Assembly: GCF_009796285.1 (NCBI RefSeq)
Contig: NZ_CP047020.1
Span: 620,001 to 684,000, forward strand
Direction of reading: 5' to 3'
Length of the DNA: 64,000 bases
Source of the DNA: Streptomyces broussonetiae
GTDB taxonomy: Bacteria; Actinomycetota; Actinomycetes; Streptomycetales; Streptomycetaceae
Each line of letters begins with the position of its first letter. Position 1 is the first letter of the stretch. The notes beneath the pieces are model-generated. The model saw only the letters and a list, made by a program, of their open reading frames with translations, ran no database searches and was not told the DNA's origin. The position numbers and the translations under genes were made by a program. This document shows, piece after piece, positions 51,726-61,560 of this stretch.

Positions 51726-53863
51726 GTACGGAGACTGACAACGAACATCCGGGCGGCACACCGTCCGAGGAACTCCGGTACCAATCGCAGTTCCTCACCC
51801 GAGAACAACAGGCGTCGGTCACCACCTGGTCCATGACGCGGCGGCTCCCTCACCTCGTACGCCGTGCCCTGGCTCTCGCCTGGAAGATCGACTCTCGCGC
51901 AGTCGTCCTCCTCCTGGCCTGTCAGGCAGCATCCGCTGCGCTGGAAGCCTTCGGGCTCGTGGCCACCACGGGCACCATCAGCGCCCTGATCTCCTCCGGC
52001 CACATCCAAGACCGTCTCGGCAGCGCGCTGCCCCCCATCGGGGTCATCGGTGCAGCTGCCGGTGGCCGGGCGCTCCTCGCAATCGCCGTCGTCAACCTCT
52101 CCTCGCGCCTGTCCCCGCGTCTGTCCCGTGAAGCCGAACTGGAGATGTTGGAAGCCGCCGTGGGCACCGAGCTGACGGCCTACGACCAGCCCGGCTTCAA
52201 CGACAGTTGGGAGAACGCCGACCGGGGTGCCGACGTCGCCAAGGACCTCATCACCGAGTCGCAGCAGCTCATGTCGTGCGTCGCCTCTATTGTCGCCGCC
52301 GCCTCCGTCCTCACCCTCCTGCATCCGGTGCTACTGCCCCTCATCGTCCTTGCGGTCCTCCCGCAGGGCGTCGCCAGCATGAAGGGTGCCCGCGTCCAGT
52401 ACGCCTCCAGCCGCGCCATGGCCGCCGAGCGTCGTACCCTCGGCCTGCTGCGCTGGTACATCGCCGACAAGGACGTCGCCGACCAAGTGCGGTCCGGCAC
52501 GATCGCACCGTTCCTGCTGGCCCTCTACCGGCGCATCGGCGCGCGCGTGGACGCCGCCACCGACCGGGCCGTCCATCAGGGCGCCCGCTACGCCCTCGTC
52601 GGCGCCGTCGTCGGCGGGCTCGCCTCCGCGCTGCTGTGGAGCGTGCTCGGGCTGTTGCTGGCCACCGGCCACATGTCCGTGGCCTCTGTCGGCACAGCTG
52701 TCTTCGCGCTGCGCAGCATCGGGTCCTCCCTGCGCGGCCTCGTCGGCTACGGCACCCAGCTCTTCAGGACCGGCCTGTACTTCGATGACTGGGTCGAATT
52801 CATCGAAGAGGCCGGCGGACACCGCATGCAGCGCGGCACCAGCACCCCCGAACCCCCGAAAGCCGTCCGCGCCGACGGACTCACCTACACCTACCCAGGT
52901 GCCGACCACCCCGCACTCGACAACGTGAGCCTGACCGTGCGCCGCGGGGAAGTCCTCGCGCTGGTCGGTGAGAACGGCTCCGGCAAGACGACCCTGTCCA
53001 AGCTCCTGACCGGCCTGTACCTGCCCACCTCCGGCCGGGTCACCTGGGACGGCCGCGATGTCGGCGACTTCGCCCCGCACGCGCTGTGGAGCCAGACCGC
53101 CGTCGTGCCGCAGGACTTCGCACACTGGCCCTTCACTGCCCGCGACAACATCACACTCGGCCAGCCCCATGGCGGCGACCAGAGCGTGCACCAGGCCGCC
53201 GAACGCTCCGGAGCCCACGAAGTCGTCGAAAGCCTGCGCAGCGGCCTCGACACCCTCCTGGCCCGCGAGTGGTTCGGCGGCGTGGAGCTGTCCGGCGGGC
53301 AGTGGCAACGCATCGCCATCGCACGGGCCTTCCACCGGCCGGCCGGCCTCCTCGTCATGGACGAGCCCACCAGCGCCCTCGACGCCCGCGCCGAACACCG
53401 CATCTTCACCGGCCTGCGGGAGGTCGCCACCGACCGGGCCGTCGTCCTGGTCACACACCGCCTCGCCAATGTGGCCGTCGCCGACAAGATCGTGGTGCTC
53501 GACCGCGGCCGCGTCATCCAGAGCGGAACGTTCTCCGAACTCGTCGCGGCCCCAGGGCTCTTCCGGGAACTGTGGCTGCTCCAGAACGACCGCGGCATCC
53601 CCTCCCAACACGCCGCAGAATCCACGGCTCAATGTGCAACATCGGCTGAGGGTGCACACCCCATGCGCACATCCGCGCCTGAGTACGCAATGGATCGTGC
53701 GACCAAGGTGGATACCGAAGGTGAGCCGTCGCCGGACCACGCCGCGGCCGAAGCGATGCGTACACCCGGTCGACGCGGCCCGGATTCCGACGTTTCCGAA
53801 GAAACCAGCGCGCGCGAAGTCACAGAACCTCCACGCGCCCCCGGCAAGGAGCACTCCGCATGA
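51722..53863 (+). CDS. ABC exporter, fused membrane and ATPase domains
   Basis: 713 residues from TTG. The N-terminal ~360 residues are a six-helix exporter domain (VVLLLACQAASAALEAFGLV, ALVGAVVGGLASALLWSVLG). The ATPase has Walker A GENGSGKT at 416-423, Q-loop VPQDF, signature LSGGQ at 523-527, Walker B LLVMDEPTSALD (about 543-554) and H-loop VTHR. A ~90-residue hydrophilic Ser/Pro/Glu-rich tail follows. It forms homodimers and pumps out an unknown compound. The stop overlaps the next gene by 4 nt (ATGA), so the two act together. Confidence 0.92.
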   Translation: MSTETDNEHPGGTPSEELRYQSQFLTREQQASVTTWSMTRRLPHLVRRALALAWKIDSRAVVLLLACQAASAALEAFGLVATTGTISALISSGHIQDRLGSALPPIGVIGAAAGGRALLAIAVVNLSSRLSPRLSREAELEMLEAAVGTELTAYDQPGFNDSWENADRGADVAKDLITESQQLMSCVASIVAAASVLTLLHPVLLPLIVLAVLPQGVASMKGARVQYASSRAMAAERRTLGLLRWYIADKDVADQVRSGTIAPFLLALYRRIGARVDAATDRAVHQGARYALVGAVVGGLASALLWSVLGLLLATGHMSVASVGTAVFALRSIGSSLRGLVGYGTQLFRTGLYFDDWVEFIEEAGGHRMQRGTSTPEPPKAVRADGLTYTYPGADHPALDNVSLTVRRGEVLALVGENGSGKTTLSKLLTGLYLPTSGRVTWDGRDVGDFAPHALWSQTAVVPQDFAHWPFTARDNITLGQPHGGDQSVHQAAERSGAHEVVESLRSGLDTLLAREWFGGVELSGGQWQRIAIARAFHRPAGLLVMDEPTSALDARAEHRIFTGLREVATDRAVVLVTHRLANVAVADKIVVLDRGRVIQSGTFSELVAAPGLFRELWLLQNDRGIPSQHAAESTAQCATSAEGAHPMRTSAPEYAMDRATKVDTEGEPSPDHAAAEAMRTPGRRGPDSDVSEETSAREVTEPPRAPGKEHSA

Positions 53864-54603
53864 GCAACGATTCCGCGAACGTCGTCATCACCAACTCCCA
53901 GGGCGAGTTCCTGCTCCACCTGCGGGACTACAAGGCCGGCATCTGCGCCCCGGGCACGTGGGCGACCGTCGGAGGCATGCGCGAGCCCGGCGAGAGCCCC
54001 GAGGAGAACGCGTACCGGGAGCTGGTGGAGGAGAGCGGTCTCGACCTCTCCCTCACCGCCCTTGGCACGTTTGAGCGCAACGGCGCGGAGGTTGCCGTCT
54101 TCCACACCCACTGGGACGGCGACGCCGATGCCCTGGAGGTGACCGAGGGCATCATGTTCCGCTGGTTCAACGCCCGCCAGCTTCACATGCTGAACATCAG
54201 CGACTTCGCCCAGAAGTGCTTGCACCTGTTCGATCCAAGTCTGCAACTGGCGGAACGGCACCAGGAGGAGGCGGGCGGCCTCATCGACGTCTGGAAAACC
54301 ATCGGACGTCTGAACGAGAGGCTCGAAAGGCACAGCGGGCTACCGCGCGAACAGCGGGTCCTCATGCAGATCATCAAACTGCAAGAGGAACTCGGGGAGG
54401 TGGCCGAAGCCGTCGTCGGGGTGTGCGGGCAGAATCCTCGTAAGGGCTTCTCCCACACGTGGGACGACGTTGAGGCCGAAGTGTGCGACGTGATCACCAC
54501 GGCCATGGTCGCTCTCGAGCGCCTTACGCCCGCCGAGGCTCAGAGCCGGTTCGACCAGCACCTGAAGAAGATCGCTTCACGAGATCTCGAACCGACGGAC
54601 TGA
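53860..54603 (+). CDS. NUDIX hydrolase-MazG-like pyrophosphohydrolase fusion
   Basis: 247 residues. NUDIX box at 39-61 with perfect spacing: G39-x5-E45-x7-RE-x-x-EE-x-G-L. After a linker the C-terminal part (about 165-220) is MazG-like: KLQEELGEVAEAVVGV (EExxE) and WDDVEAEVCDVITTAMVAL (ExxD). Both domains hydrolyse nucleoside di- or triphosphate bonds, so one protein combines two nucleotide house-cleaning activities. Translational coupling to the ABC exporter suggests handling of a nucleotide-like toxic compound or intermediate; this is inference. Confidence 0.88.
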   Translation: MSNDSANVVITNSQGEFLLHLRDYKAGICAPGTWATVGGMREPGESPEENAYRELVEESGLDLSLTALGTFERNGAEVAVFHTHWDGDADALEVTEGIMFRWFNARQLHMLNISDFAQKCLHLFDPSLQLAERHQEEAGGLIDVWKTIGRLNERLERHSGLPREQRVLMQIIKLQEELGEVAEAVVGVCGQNPRKGFSHTWDDVEAEVCDVITTAMVALERLTPAEAQSRFDQHLKKIASRDLEPTD

Positions 54604-54770
54604 CCACCACCCACCCGGATCTCGTGCTCCGCTGCGCGGATCCGGGACACGGTCGAGCAGTGGGCATGGCAAGGCGCCGCGTGAACTGCCGGATCAACTG
54701 GCAACGCTGCTTTCACACTCGGCGTCGACACGACCGCTGACCGGCGACCACGAGCACGAGCACGAGTCAA

Positions 54771-54798
54771 CGGGGCCGCGCCGGCCGGCGCGGCCCCG
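54771..54798 (+). terminator. hairpin terminator of the exporter operon
   Basis: CGGGGCCGCGCC pairs exactly with 54787-54798 around a GGCC loop (12-bp stem). It lies 168 bp after the NUDIX-MazG stop and is preceded by CGAGCA repeats. Confidence 0.65.
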
Positions 54799-54975
54799 TC
54801 CATGCCCCGACACCAAGGAGCACCACGCGCAGCACGGAACCCGAAGCCGTCAACGCCCGGGCCTGGACCAGATACGGGGACCACCATCTCCCAACGCGGC
54901 CCCTGCGTCCCGGAGATGGACCGGATCTCCTGGTGTTTCTGGCCGACCGGTGCGTCCGTGGTCCCGGTCCCGTTC

Positions 54976-55170
54976 CGGCTCGACCTCACCCCCGAGCGCG
55001 CCGCTCGGCTCGTCCCCTTCGACCACGCGGCTCGCCGGCTCTCGGCAGGGCAGAGTGCCGCACGCGTGGCAGCGGACATCGGCTGTGCCGACCAGCCCCG
55101 GACTCAGCCCCACCTGGACGCCATGACCTGCGCCGGAATCACACTCGCGGGCGCCACAATCGCGCCGTGA
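54976..55170 (+). pseudogene. AraC-family regulator C-terminal remnant
   Basis: Reads LTPERAARLVPFDHAARRLS, AGQSAARVAADIGCADQPRT: the second helix-turn-helix of AraC regulators. The frame then ends shortly after in a stop. No N-terminal domain. Confidence 0.6.
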
Positions 55171-55762
55171 CGCGGGATGACGACGTCGTTCGGGCCGCTT
55201 GCGCTGACCTGTCCGGGGCATCCCCGCCTCGACGCGCAATTGGCGCCCCTGCACCGGGGGCATGTTCCAGGACCCTTACGACTCCCTCGGCTCCACTGCT
55301 CCCGGAGCCCCCTGCTCCCACCCACTCAGCAGTTGCGTGAGACCTCTGCCGCCGTGGCCACGGTTGTTGCCCGAGCCGCGGCCCGCGACGGCGTGGCGCG
55401 GCGCGCACCACCATCGGCGACGACATCAACACCGTGGTCCGAGCCGCGATGTGAGAGCCGAACCACCGCCCGGTAGTGGCCATCTGACCTCGCGGACCCA
55501 CCCACCCGTCTTCGCTCCGAACGCCAGTGATCGCCAACCGGCACCGGAATTCCGACGGCACAGGACTCGACATGCGGCGCCTGGTCAGGCGAGCTATTGT
55601 CGCTGGGCGGAGTTCTGACCCCCAGGCATTCGTCCTGGCAGGGGCACCGACGAAACCGTCTTTCGCGCCGTGCCCCCGAACGCGCCGTGCCCCCGAACGC
55701 CATGAGCGACAGAGGCGGCCTCCATCGTCTGTTCTGGCGCCGACCACGCCCAGGAGTCGAGA
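55171..55762. other. 590-bp region without a supported gene
   Basis: No gene recognised. Contains the promoter of the MDR dehydrogenase and a tandem duplication near its right end. Confidence 0.4.
55664..55697. repeat. 17-bp tandem duplication
   Basis: CGCGCCGTGCCCCCGAA occurs twice head to tail, 66 bp before the MDR start codon. Confidence 0.7.
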
Positions 55763-56764
55763 ATGAAAGCTATTCGTTTCGCCCGGCATGGGGAGCCTAC
55801 CGATGTCCTTGTCGTCGAGGACGTGTCCGTTCCGGAGCCCGGCGAAGGACAAGTGAGGGTCCGCATCCTGCAGACGCCGGTGAATCCGTCCGACCTCCTC
55901 TATGTGCGGGGACACTATGCGGGTGTACAGCCACATTTCCCGGCACCGACCGGATTTGAAGGCGTCGGCATCATCGAAGCTCTCGGACCCGGAGTGACCG
56001 AAGTAACTGAAGGACAACGCGTATCGGTCGTCAACGGCCAGGGCGGCAACTGGGCCGAATATGCCGTCGTCCCGGCCGGCGACCTGTTCCTCGTACCGGA
56101 CGGGATCCCTGACGACCAAGTGGCCTCCTTCGTCATCAATCCGGCCTCTGTCATTCTCATGGTCCGCCATGTTCTGGCAGTCCCCCAAGGAGAATGGCTG
56201 CTCCAGTCCGCGGCCGGGCCCGAACTGGGACGCATGGTCATCAGACTGGCCAAGCGGGACGGCATTCGTACCGTCAACATCGTCCGCAGACGAGAGTCCG
56301 CAGAAGAACTGGAGCGACTCGGCGCCGATGTCGTGCTCGTCACCGCTGACGGGCCGATCGACGAACAGGTGCGCAAGGTCGTTGACCCGGCGGGCGTCAA
56401 ATACGCCATTGACCCTGTAGCGGGAGAGACCGGCACGCAGATCTTCAAGGCACTCCACGAGGACGGACGCATGCTGGTCTACGGCTCTCTCACGGGCGAG
56501 CCGATCCGCGTCGGCGACGACCCACGTTTCATCCTGGCCGGTCGCCGCATCCTGGAGGTCTACTGGCTGGGATATTGGCTGCCAAGGCTCACTGACGCGC
56601 AGCGAAGGCAGCTGGGCCAGGACATCGTGGATCTCATGCGTGCTGGAGTTGTGGAGACTTCTCCCGGGCGTAAGTACTCGCTCGACGACATCAGCGAGGC
56701 AGTCGTTCAGACGGAGCAGAAGGGCAGGCAGGGAAAGGTGTTCCTTGTCCCCGGAGGCAAGTAG
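55763..56764 (+). CDS. MDR-family oxidoreductase, enoyl-reductase/quinone-reductase-like
   Basis: 333 residues, ATG with CAGGAG. GroES-like N domain (VRVRILQTPVNPSDLLYVRG, HFPAPTGFEGVGIIEALGPG) and a Rossmann part (LLQSAAGPELGRMVIRLAKR). The NPSD motif and YWLGYWLPRLT fit the zinc-free mitochondrial-type trans-2-enoyl-CoA reductase group. NADPH-dependent reduction of a double bond is likely; substrate unknown. It stands alone. Confidence 0.88.
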   Translation: MKAIRFARHGEPTDVLVVEDVSVPEPGEGQVRVRILQTPVNPSDLLYVRGHYAGVQPHFPAPTGFEGVGIIEALGPGVTEVTEGQRVSVVNGQGGNWAEYAVVPAGDLFLVPDGIPDDQVASFVINPASVILMVRHVLAVPQGEWLLQSAAGPELGRMVIRLAKRDGIRTVNIVRRRESAEELERLGADVVLVTADGPIDEQVRKVVDPAGVKYAIDPVAGETGTQIFKALHEDGRMLVYGSLTGEPIRVGDDPRFILAGRRILEVYWLGYWLPRLTDAQRRQLGQDIVDLMRAGVVETSPGRKYSLDDISEAVVQTEQKGRQGKVFLVPGGK

Positions 56765-56891
56765 CAGGCGATCGCCGCACGCGGTGCCGGCCTGGTTACC
56801 CATGGACTGCCATGGACTGTCCTCGGATGCGGCCATCTCGCCCGGCCCCGCCCGTCGCACGGTCACGCCATGCGGACACGATGGCGTCGCG

Positions 56892-57204
56892 TCATCCGCG
56901 GTGGGCGCTTTCGACGCGGTTCTGGTGCAGTCGTAGCTGCATCGTGGCCAGGTCCAGCAAGGGAACGGTGAGCCCGAGCCGGTGAGCGCGGCAGACCAGG
57001 TCGCCCATGATGTGTTCCACCTCGGCACTGCGGTTCTCCGCCACATCGCAATACAGGGACGAGGTGAGCGGGGAGCCCTCCTCCGTGACGGTCGCGAGCG
57101 TCTGCCGCAAGGCAGGGGCAGGCACGGGGTAGCCGGCCGCGGCGGCCACGGAGGCGCACTCTTCGACCACGTCCGCGGCGAAGGCAGCCCCGCCGGGGAC
57201 GGCC
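56892..57204 (-). pseudogene. 2-dehydropantoate 2-reductase (panE/apbA) C-terminal fragment
   Basis: The reverse frame reads AFAADVVEECASVAAAAGYP, GSPLTSSLYCDVAENRSAEV, EHIMGDLVCRAHRLGLTVPL, LDLATMQLRLHQNRVE: the helical C-domain of ketopantoate reductase. The NADP-binding half is absent. At about 57205 the sequence changes to an unrelated hydrolase on the other strand. Confidence 0.75.
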
Positions 57205-57839
57205 ACGAGGCCGACGCCGAACGAATCGGGCTCTGGGGTACCAGCTACGCCGGCGGCCACGCGATCGTCCTGGGCGCGACCGATCGCCGGCTGCGCGCCG
57301 TGGTTTCCCAGATGCCGACCATCAGCGGCCACGAGCAGGGCCTGCGCCGCGTCGCGCCGGAGGTCGTCGCAGCCCTCGAGGAGACCTTCTCCGAGGACGA
57401 GCGGGCACGGTTCCGGGGCGAGGCCCCGCGGACGCAGACCGTCGTCAGCAGCGACCCGGCCGTCCCTGCGTCGTACCGGTCGCAGGACGCCATCGACTTC
57501 TGCCTACAGCCTGTTCCCGACGGCGTATGGGAGAACACGGTCACGGTCCGCTCCACCCGGGCGGCCCGTAGGTACGAGCCCGGGATCTGGATCACCCGTG
57601 TCTCCCCCACCCCCCTGCTCAGGGTGGCGGCCGTCAACGACACCGTGACCCTCACCGACATGGCGCTCGCCGCCTATGAGCGTGCGCTCGAGCCCAAGCG
57701 GCTGCGGGTGATGCCGAGCGGCCACTTCGACCCGTACACCAGCGAGTTCGACCAGGCGAGCGCCGCCGCCCGCGCCTGGTTCCGCGAGCACCTGATGAGG
57801 GGGCGACCCGCTGCGGACCGTGCCGCCGGAACCAGCTGA
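57205..57839 (+). pseudogene. alpha/beta hydrolase, 5'-truncated
   Basis: Reads ERIGLWGTSYAGGHAIVLGA (nucleophile elbow GTSYAGG), then AVVSQMPTISGHEQGLRRV, and ends LEPKRLRVMPSGHFDPYTSE with the catalytic histidine. The N-terminal ~100 residues with the oxyanion region are missing; the frame instead runs into antisense panE. Residual expression is possible but activity unlikely. Confidence 0.75.
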
Positions 57840-58058
57840 AGGACCGACCGTGCCCCAGCGGCCCACTCCATGGACGACGGCCGCGGCGACTTCATCGACT
57901 GACCGGACATGGACGTGCAGGAACTGCGGACCCTCTGCGAGGGCTACCGATCCAGCGCTGTGCGCGACTCTTCACTCTCCTGGCCGACCTCCGCTTGTCC
58001 GGGCTGCCGGGATGATCGCACGCTGGCCGGGGGCAATCACGTCAGCTAGGAGCCATCG

Positions 58059-59225
58059 ATGCGCGGTGCCCACTCACCCATCACGTCACGCGGCAGATCC
58101 CGTGGCGTCGGCGTCATAGCCGTCGCGCTCACAGCCGCCGCGGGGCTCACGTCCTGCGGAACCCCGCAGAGTGTCGGCACTGAACAGGACGCCGCTCCTG
58201 CGGTCGCGGCATCCACCTCCCATGTCTCGTGCGGGAACCCGCCCGTACGGCTCGAGAAGCAGGACCAGGCGTTCCTGAACCAGTTGGCAGCCGCGGACGG
58301 CACGCCGCTGTACAAGCTCTCCTACTCCGCCGCCCGGGAGGCGCTCAACAAGTTGCAGGCCGGGCCGGTGCAGATGCCGGCGGCCGAGATCAGCCAACGC
58401 AGCGTGCCCGGCGGACCGACCGGTCCGGTGACGGTGCACGTCGTTCGCCCCGAGGGCGTCACGGGCGATCTGCCGGGCATCGTCTACATCCACGGCGGAG
58501 GCTGGATTCTGGGCAACTTCAAGACGCATGAGCGGCTGGTGCGGCAGATCGCCACCGGATCGCGGTCCACGGTCGTCTTCGTCGACTACTCCCCGTCGCC
58601 CGAGGCGCAGTTCCCTGTACCGGTCGAGCAGGCGTACACGGTCGCCAAGTGGCTCGCCTCCAACGGACGGACGATCGGCGTCGATGCCTCACACGTCGCC
58701 GTTGCGGGCGACTCGGTGGGCGGCGACATGACCGCTGCCGTCACGCTGCTCGCCAAGCAGCGCGGCGGTCCGCAGTTCAAGAAGCAGGTCATGATGTACC
58801 CGGTGACCGACGCCCACTTCGACACCGCCTCCTACCAGCGCTTCGCGGAGAACTGCTGGCTCACCAGTGAGGCCATGAAGTGGTTCTGGAAGACGTACGC
58901 CCCCAACGCCAAGGACCGCGAGAACCCCATCGCCGCCCCGCTGCGCGCGACCATCGCCCAGCTGCGCGGCCTGCCGTCCGCCTTGGTGATCACGGACTCC
59001 GACGTGCTGTTCGACGAGGGGACGTCCTACGCGGACAAGCTCAAGAAGGCAGGGGTCCCGACCACTGCCACCCACTACCCCGCGATCACCCACGACTTCA
59101 TGATGCTCAACGCCCTGTCCGACACCGAATCGGACAAGAAGGCCGTTGCCGAGGTCACCGACGCGCTCTACACGGCGCTGCACGACGGCAAGGCACGCGG
59201 CCACAGGGCAAGCGGCGGCAAGTGA
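58059..59225 (+). CDS. lipoprotein esterase, hormone-sensitive-lipase family
   Basis: 388 residues from the ATG at 58059. N-terminal lipoprotein signal VGVIAVALTAAAGLTSC. HSL-type alpha/beta hydrolase: IVYIHGGGWILGNFKTHERL (HGGGW oxyanion), VAVAGDSVGGDMTAAV (nucleophile GDSVGG), VITDSDVLFDEG (Asp) and HYPAITHDFMMLN (His). It should be tethered outside the membrane and cleave small esters. Confidence 0.9.
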   Translation: MRGAHSPITSRGRSRGVGVIAVALTAAAGLTSCGTPQSVGTEQDAAPAVAASTSHVSCGNPPVRLEKQDQAFLNQLAAADGTPLYKLSYSAAREALNKLQAGPVQMPAAEISQRSVPGGPTGPVTVHVVRPEGVTGDLPGIVYIHGGGWILGNFKTHERLVRQIATGSRSTVVFVDYSPSPEAQFPVPVEQAYTVAKWLASNGRTIGVDASHVAVAGDSVGGDMTAAVTLLAKQRGGPQFKKQVMMYPVTDAHFDTASYQRFAENCWLTSEAMKWFWKTYAPNAKDRENPIAAPLRATIAQLRGLPSALVITDSDVLFDEGTSYADKLKKAGVPTTATHYPAITHDFMMLNALSDTESDKKAVAEVTDALYTALHDGKARGHRASGGK

Positions 59226-59408
59226 CCGTTCCGCGGCGGATGGAGCCGCCCGGCTTCGGGGTGCGGACGGTGGCGCGTTGGGGGGCTCCAACCTTGGGTA
59301 TTCAGTGGCTGAGGTGAGCTGAGGCTGAGTCGGTAGAAGGTGCCCCGTGACCTGCAAGGATGTGAGTGTTTAGGTCATATCCAGCGCAGGAGCAAGGTCA
59401 CCTTCTGG

Positions 59409-60136
59409 GTGAAGGCTATCGGCTGGGACGAGCGGCTGTCGGACAAGGTCAACGGCAAGGGCATGGTCGGGCACGCGGGTGCGGCACTGCTGCGCCGCTG
59501 CGCGGACCGCACCGGGCTGACGGGCGTGCTGGGGCAGGTGCTTCCACGCGGGTCGGGAGCCGGCTGGCGCGAGCGGGGCCAGCTGGTGGTGATGCTGGCG
59601 GTCGCCATCGTGCTCGGCACGAGGAGCCTGCTGGACGCCGAGGTCCTGCTCGCGCACCAGGCCGCGCTGTTCGGGGTGCCGGCCTCGGACTCCACGATGC
59701 GCCGGGCGCTCGCGGCGATCGACGAGAAAGTCCTGGCGAAGATTGCCAAGGCCCGGGCGAGGGTCCGCCGCGATGTCTGGAGTCAGGTCGCACTGCGGCC
59801 GGGCGGATTCCCCTGGCTGAGCGTGGTCGGCAAGCGCCTGACCGGTTGGATCATCATCGACATCGACGCCACGATCATCGCCTCCGCGTCCAAGAAGGCC
59901 GGGGCCGCGGCCACCTTCAAGCGGACGTTCGGCTTCCACCCACTCGCGGCATGGTGTGCCAACACCCAAGAATGCCTGGCCATGCTGCTGCGCGAGGGCA
60001 ACGCGGGAGCGAACACCGTGGCCGACCATCTGCGCCTCCTGGCTGACGTCCTGCGGCAGATCCCCGACTCCTCGGCCGCCAAGATCCTCATCCGGATCGA
60101 CGGCGCCGGCGCCACCCACGACCTGCTCGACCACTG
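59409..60136 (+). pseudogene. IS1380-like transposase, 3'-truncated
   Basis: N-terminal 240 residues match IS1380-family DDE transposases: VKAIGWDERLSDKVNGKGMV, ERGQLVVMLAVAIVLG, LTGWIIIDIDATIIASASKK (first Asp), LAMLLREGNAGANTVADH and ILIRIDGAGATHDLLDH (second Asp). After about 60136 the frame continues in unrelated sequence without the glutamate region, so the gene is cut. The start is tentative. Confidence 0.75.
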
Positions 60137-60481
60137 CCCGCCCCCAGCTGACTCACCGCCAGCACCCCGGCGAGAGCAGGAAGGAGCGAACACACACAAC
60201 CCCGGTGCCGTGGAGCCCGGGCGCAGCCGCAGCGACACGCGAAGACCCTGCCCACAACCGTGCGAGACGAAAGGGGCGAATCGACAAACCGTCAGCCGAT
60301 CAGAAGCTCAGACGAATCGAGGTCGATATCACCGAACTGTGCAGGAGGCCCTTCTCCTATGCGCTGGCTGCGGAGCGATCACCCGAACGAGGCTGATGCG
60401 CGCGGAAGCTCGAGCAGCAGCTGTATCCCTCGGTTTGGAAATTGCTTCTGATGCCACATCAGTTCGATGATGCTCTTCAAA

Positions 60482-61444
60482 TCAAATCGAGACGCACACC
60501 CCCTGAAGTCTGGCCGCGTCCTGGGCGGGCGGTGCGCCGAACATGCGCTTGTATTCGCGGCTGAATTGGGACGGACTGTCGTAGCCGACGGCGTGCCCGA
60601 TCGCGGCGATGTCGTGGGGGTCGGCGATGAGTTGGATGCGAGCCTTTTGGAGACGCAGTTGCTTTTGGTATTGCAGCGGGCTCATGGCTGTGACAGCGCG
60701 AAAGTGCCGGTTGAGTGAGGAAATGCTCAGCCCGACATCGGCGGCGAGGTCGTCGATGCGGATGACTTCGGCATAGTGTGCCTGGAGCCAGCGGATGGCG
60801 CGTGCCACGAGGGAATGCCTGCTGTCCGCGAGTCCGATCTGCCTCACGATGGCCGCCTGGGGGCCGGTCAGGAGGCGCCAGTGGATCTCACGCTCGATCG
60901 CCGGCGCGAGGACGCGTTGGTCGACGGGGTTGCCGACGAGCCGGAGGCGTCGGACTGCTGCGTCGATCAGATCGTCGTCGGCGTCGCTCGTGCCAATGGC
61001 TGCGCCCGTGTCTCCCCTTCCCGTGCCGGGAGCGGCCCCGGCGTCGAGCAGGAGCTGTGCGATGACCGCGGGCTTGAGCCGAAGCCCGAAGAAGAGGGCG
61101 GGCTCGGCCGCGTCGGCGCGCGTGATCTGTGAGGTCAGGGGGAGGTCGAGGGTGACCACCAGGTACTGGCCGGCACGGTAGTCGAAGATCCGCTCTCCGA
61201 GGACGGAGCGTTTCGCCCCCTGGGCAACCATGGCCAGGCACGGCTCGGTGACTGTGCCGAGCGGTTCCGTCACTCGGTCGGTGGCGAACACCTGCACTCC
61301 GTCGAGCCGTGTCGGCGGGGCGTTGCGCGTCGCGAGCCGGGTGATCTGTGCGCAGAGTTCGTCGAGCTTGTCCACCGTCCCATTCCACCACGCGCCCACA
61401 CCGGGACGGCAAACGATCCCGGCGAAGCTGAGCGGATCGTGCAT
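60482..61444 (-). CDS. AraC-family regulator
   Basis: 320 residues, ATG. N-terminal AraC_N cupin-like domain (LGTVTEPCLAMVAQGAKRSV, YRAGQYLVVTLDLPLTSQIT, ALFFGLRLKPAVIAQLLLDA). C-terminal double helix-turn-helix: IDDLAADVGLSISSLNRHFR and IAAIGHAVGYDSPSQFSREY. Divergent from an aldo/keto reductase with a 116-bp gap, so it probably activates that gene and the following SDR. Confidence 0.92.
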   Translation of the reverse strand: MHDPLSFAGIVCRPGVGAWWNGTVDKLDELCAQITRLATRNAPPTRLDGVQVFATDRVTEPLGTVTEPCLAMVAQGAKRSVLGERIFDYRAGQYLVVTLDLPLTSQITRADAAEPALFFGLRLKPAVIAQLLLDAGAAPGTGRGDTGAAIGTSDADDDLIDAAVRRLRLVGNPVDQRVLAPAIEREIHWRLLTGPQAAIVRQIGLADSRHSLVARAIRWLQAHYAEVIRIDDLAADVGLSISSLNRHFRAVTAMSPLQYQKQLRLQKARIQLIADPHDIAAIGHAVGYDSPSQFSREYKRMFGAPPAQDAARLQGVCVSI

Positions 61445-61560
61445 TGCTCTGAGCGTATTGGCCTAGGGCTGGGACGAGGTCGGTGGTCGGATGGAGGTAC
61501 TGGCGGCGGGGCCGATCCGCTCCGCCGGTTCCCGTTATCTGACACATTGGGAGTTGCACC

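Noticed and set aside
56982..57839. 285-residue forward frame as a complete hydrolase
   Set aside because: The first ~75 residues are antisense to the panE fragment, so the hydrolase is truncated.
60449..60461. TGATGCCACATCA palindrome
   Set aside because: It lies downstream of both neighbouring genes (3' end of AraC, truncated IS), so a regulatory role is unlikely.
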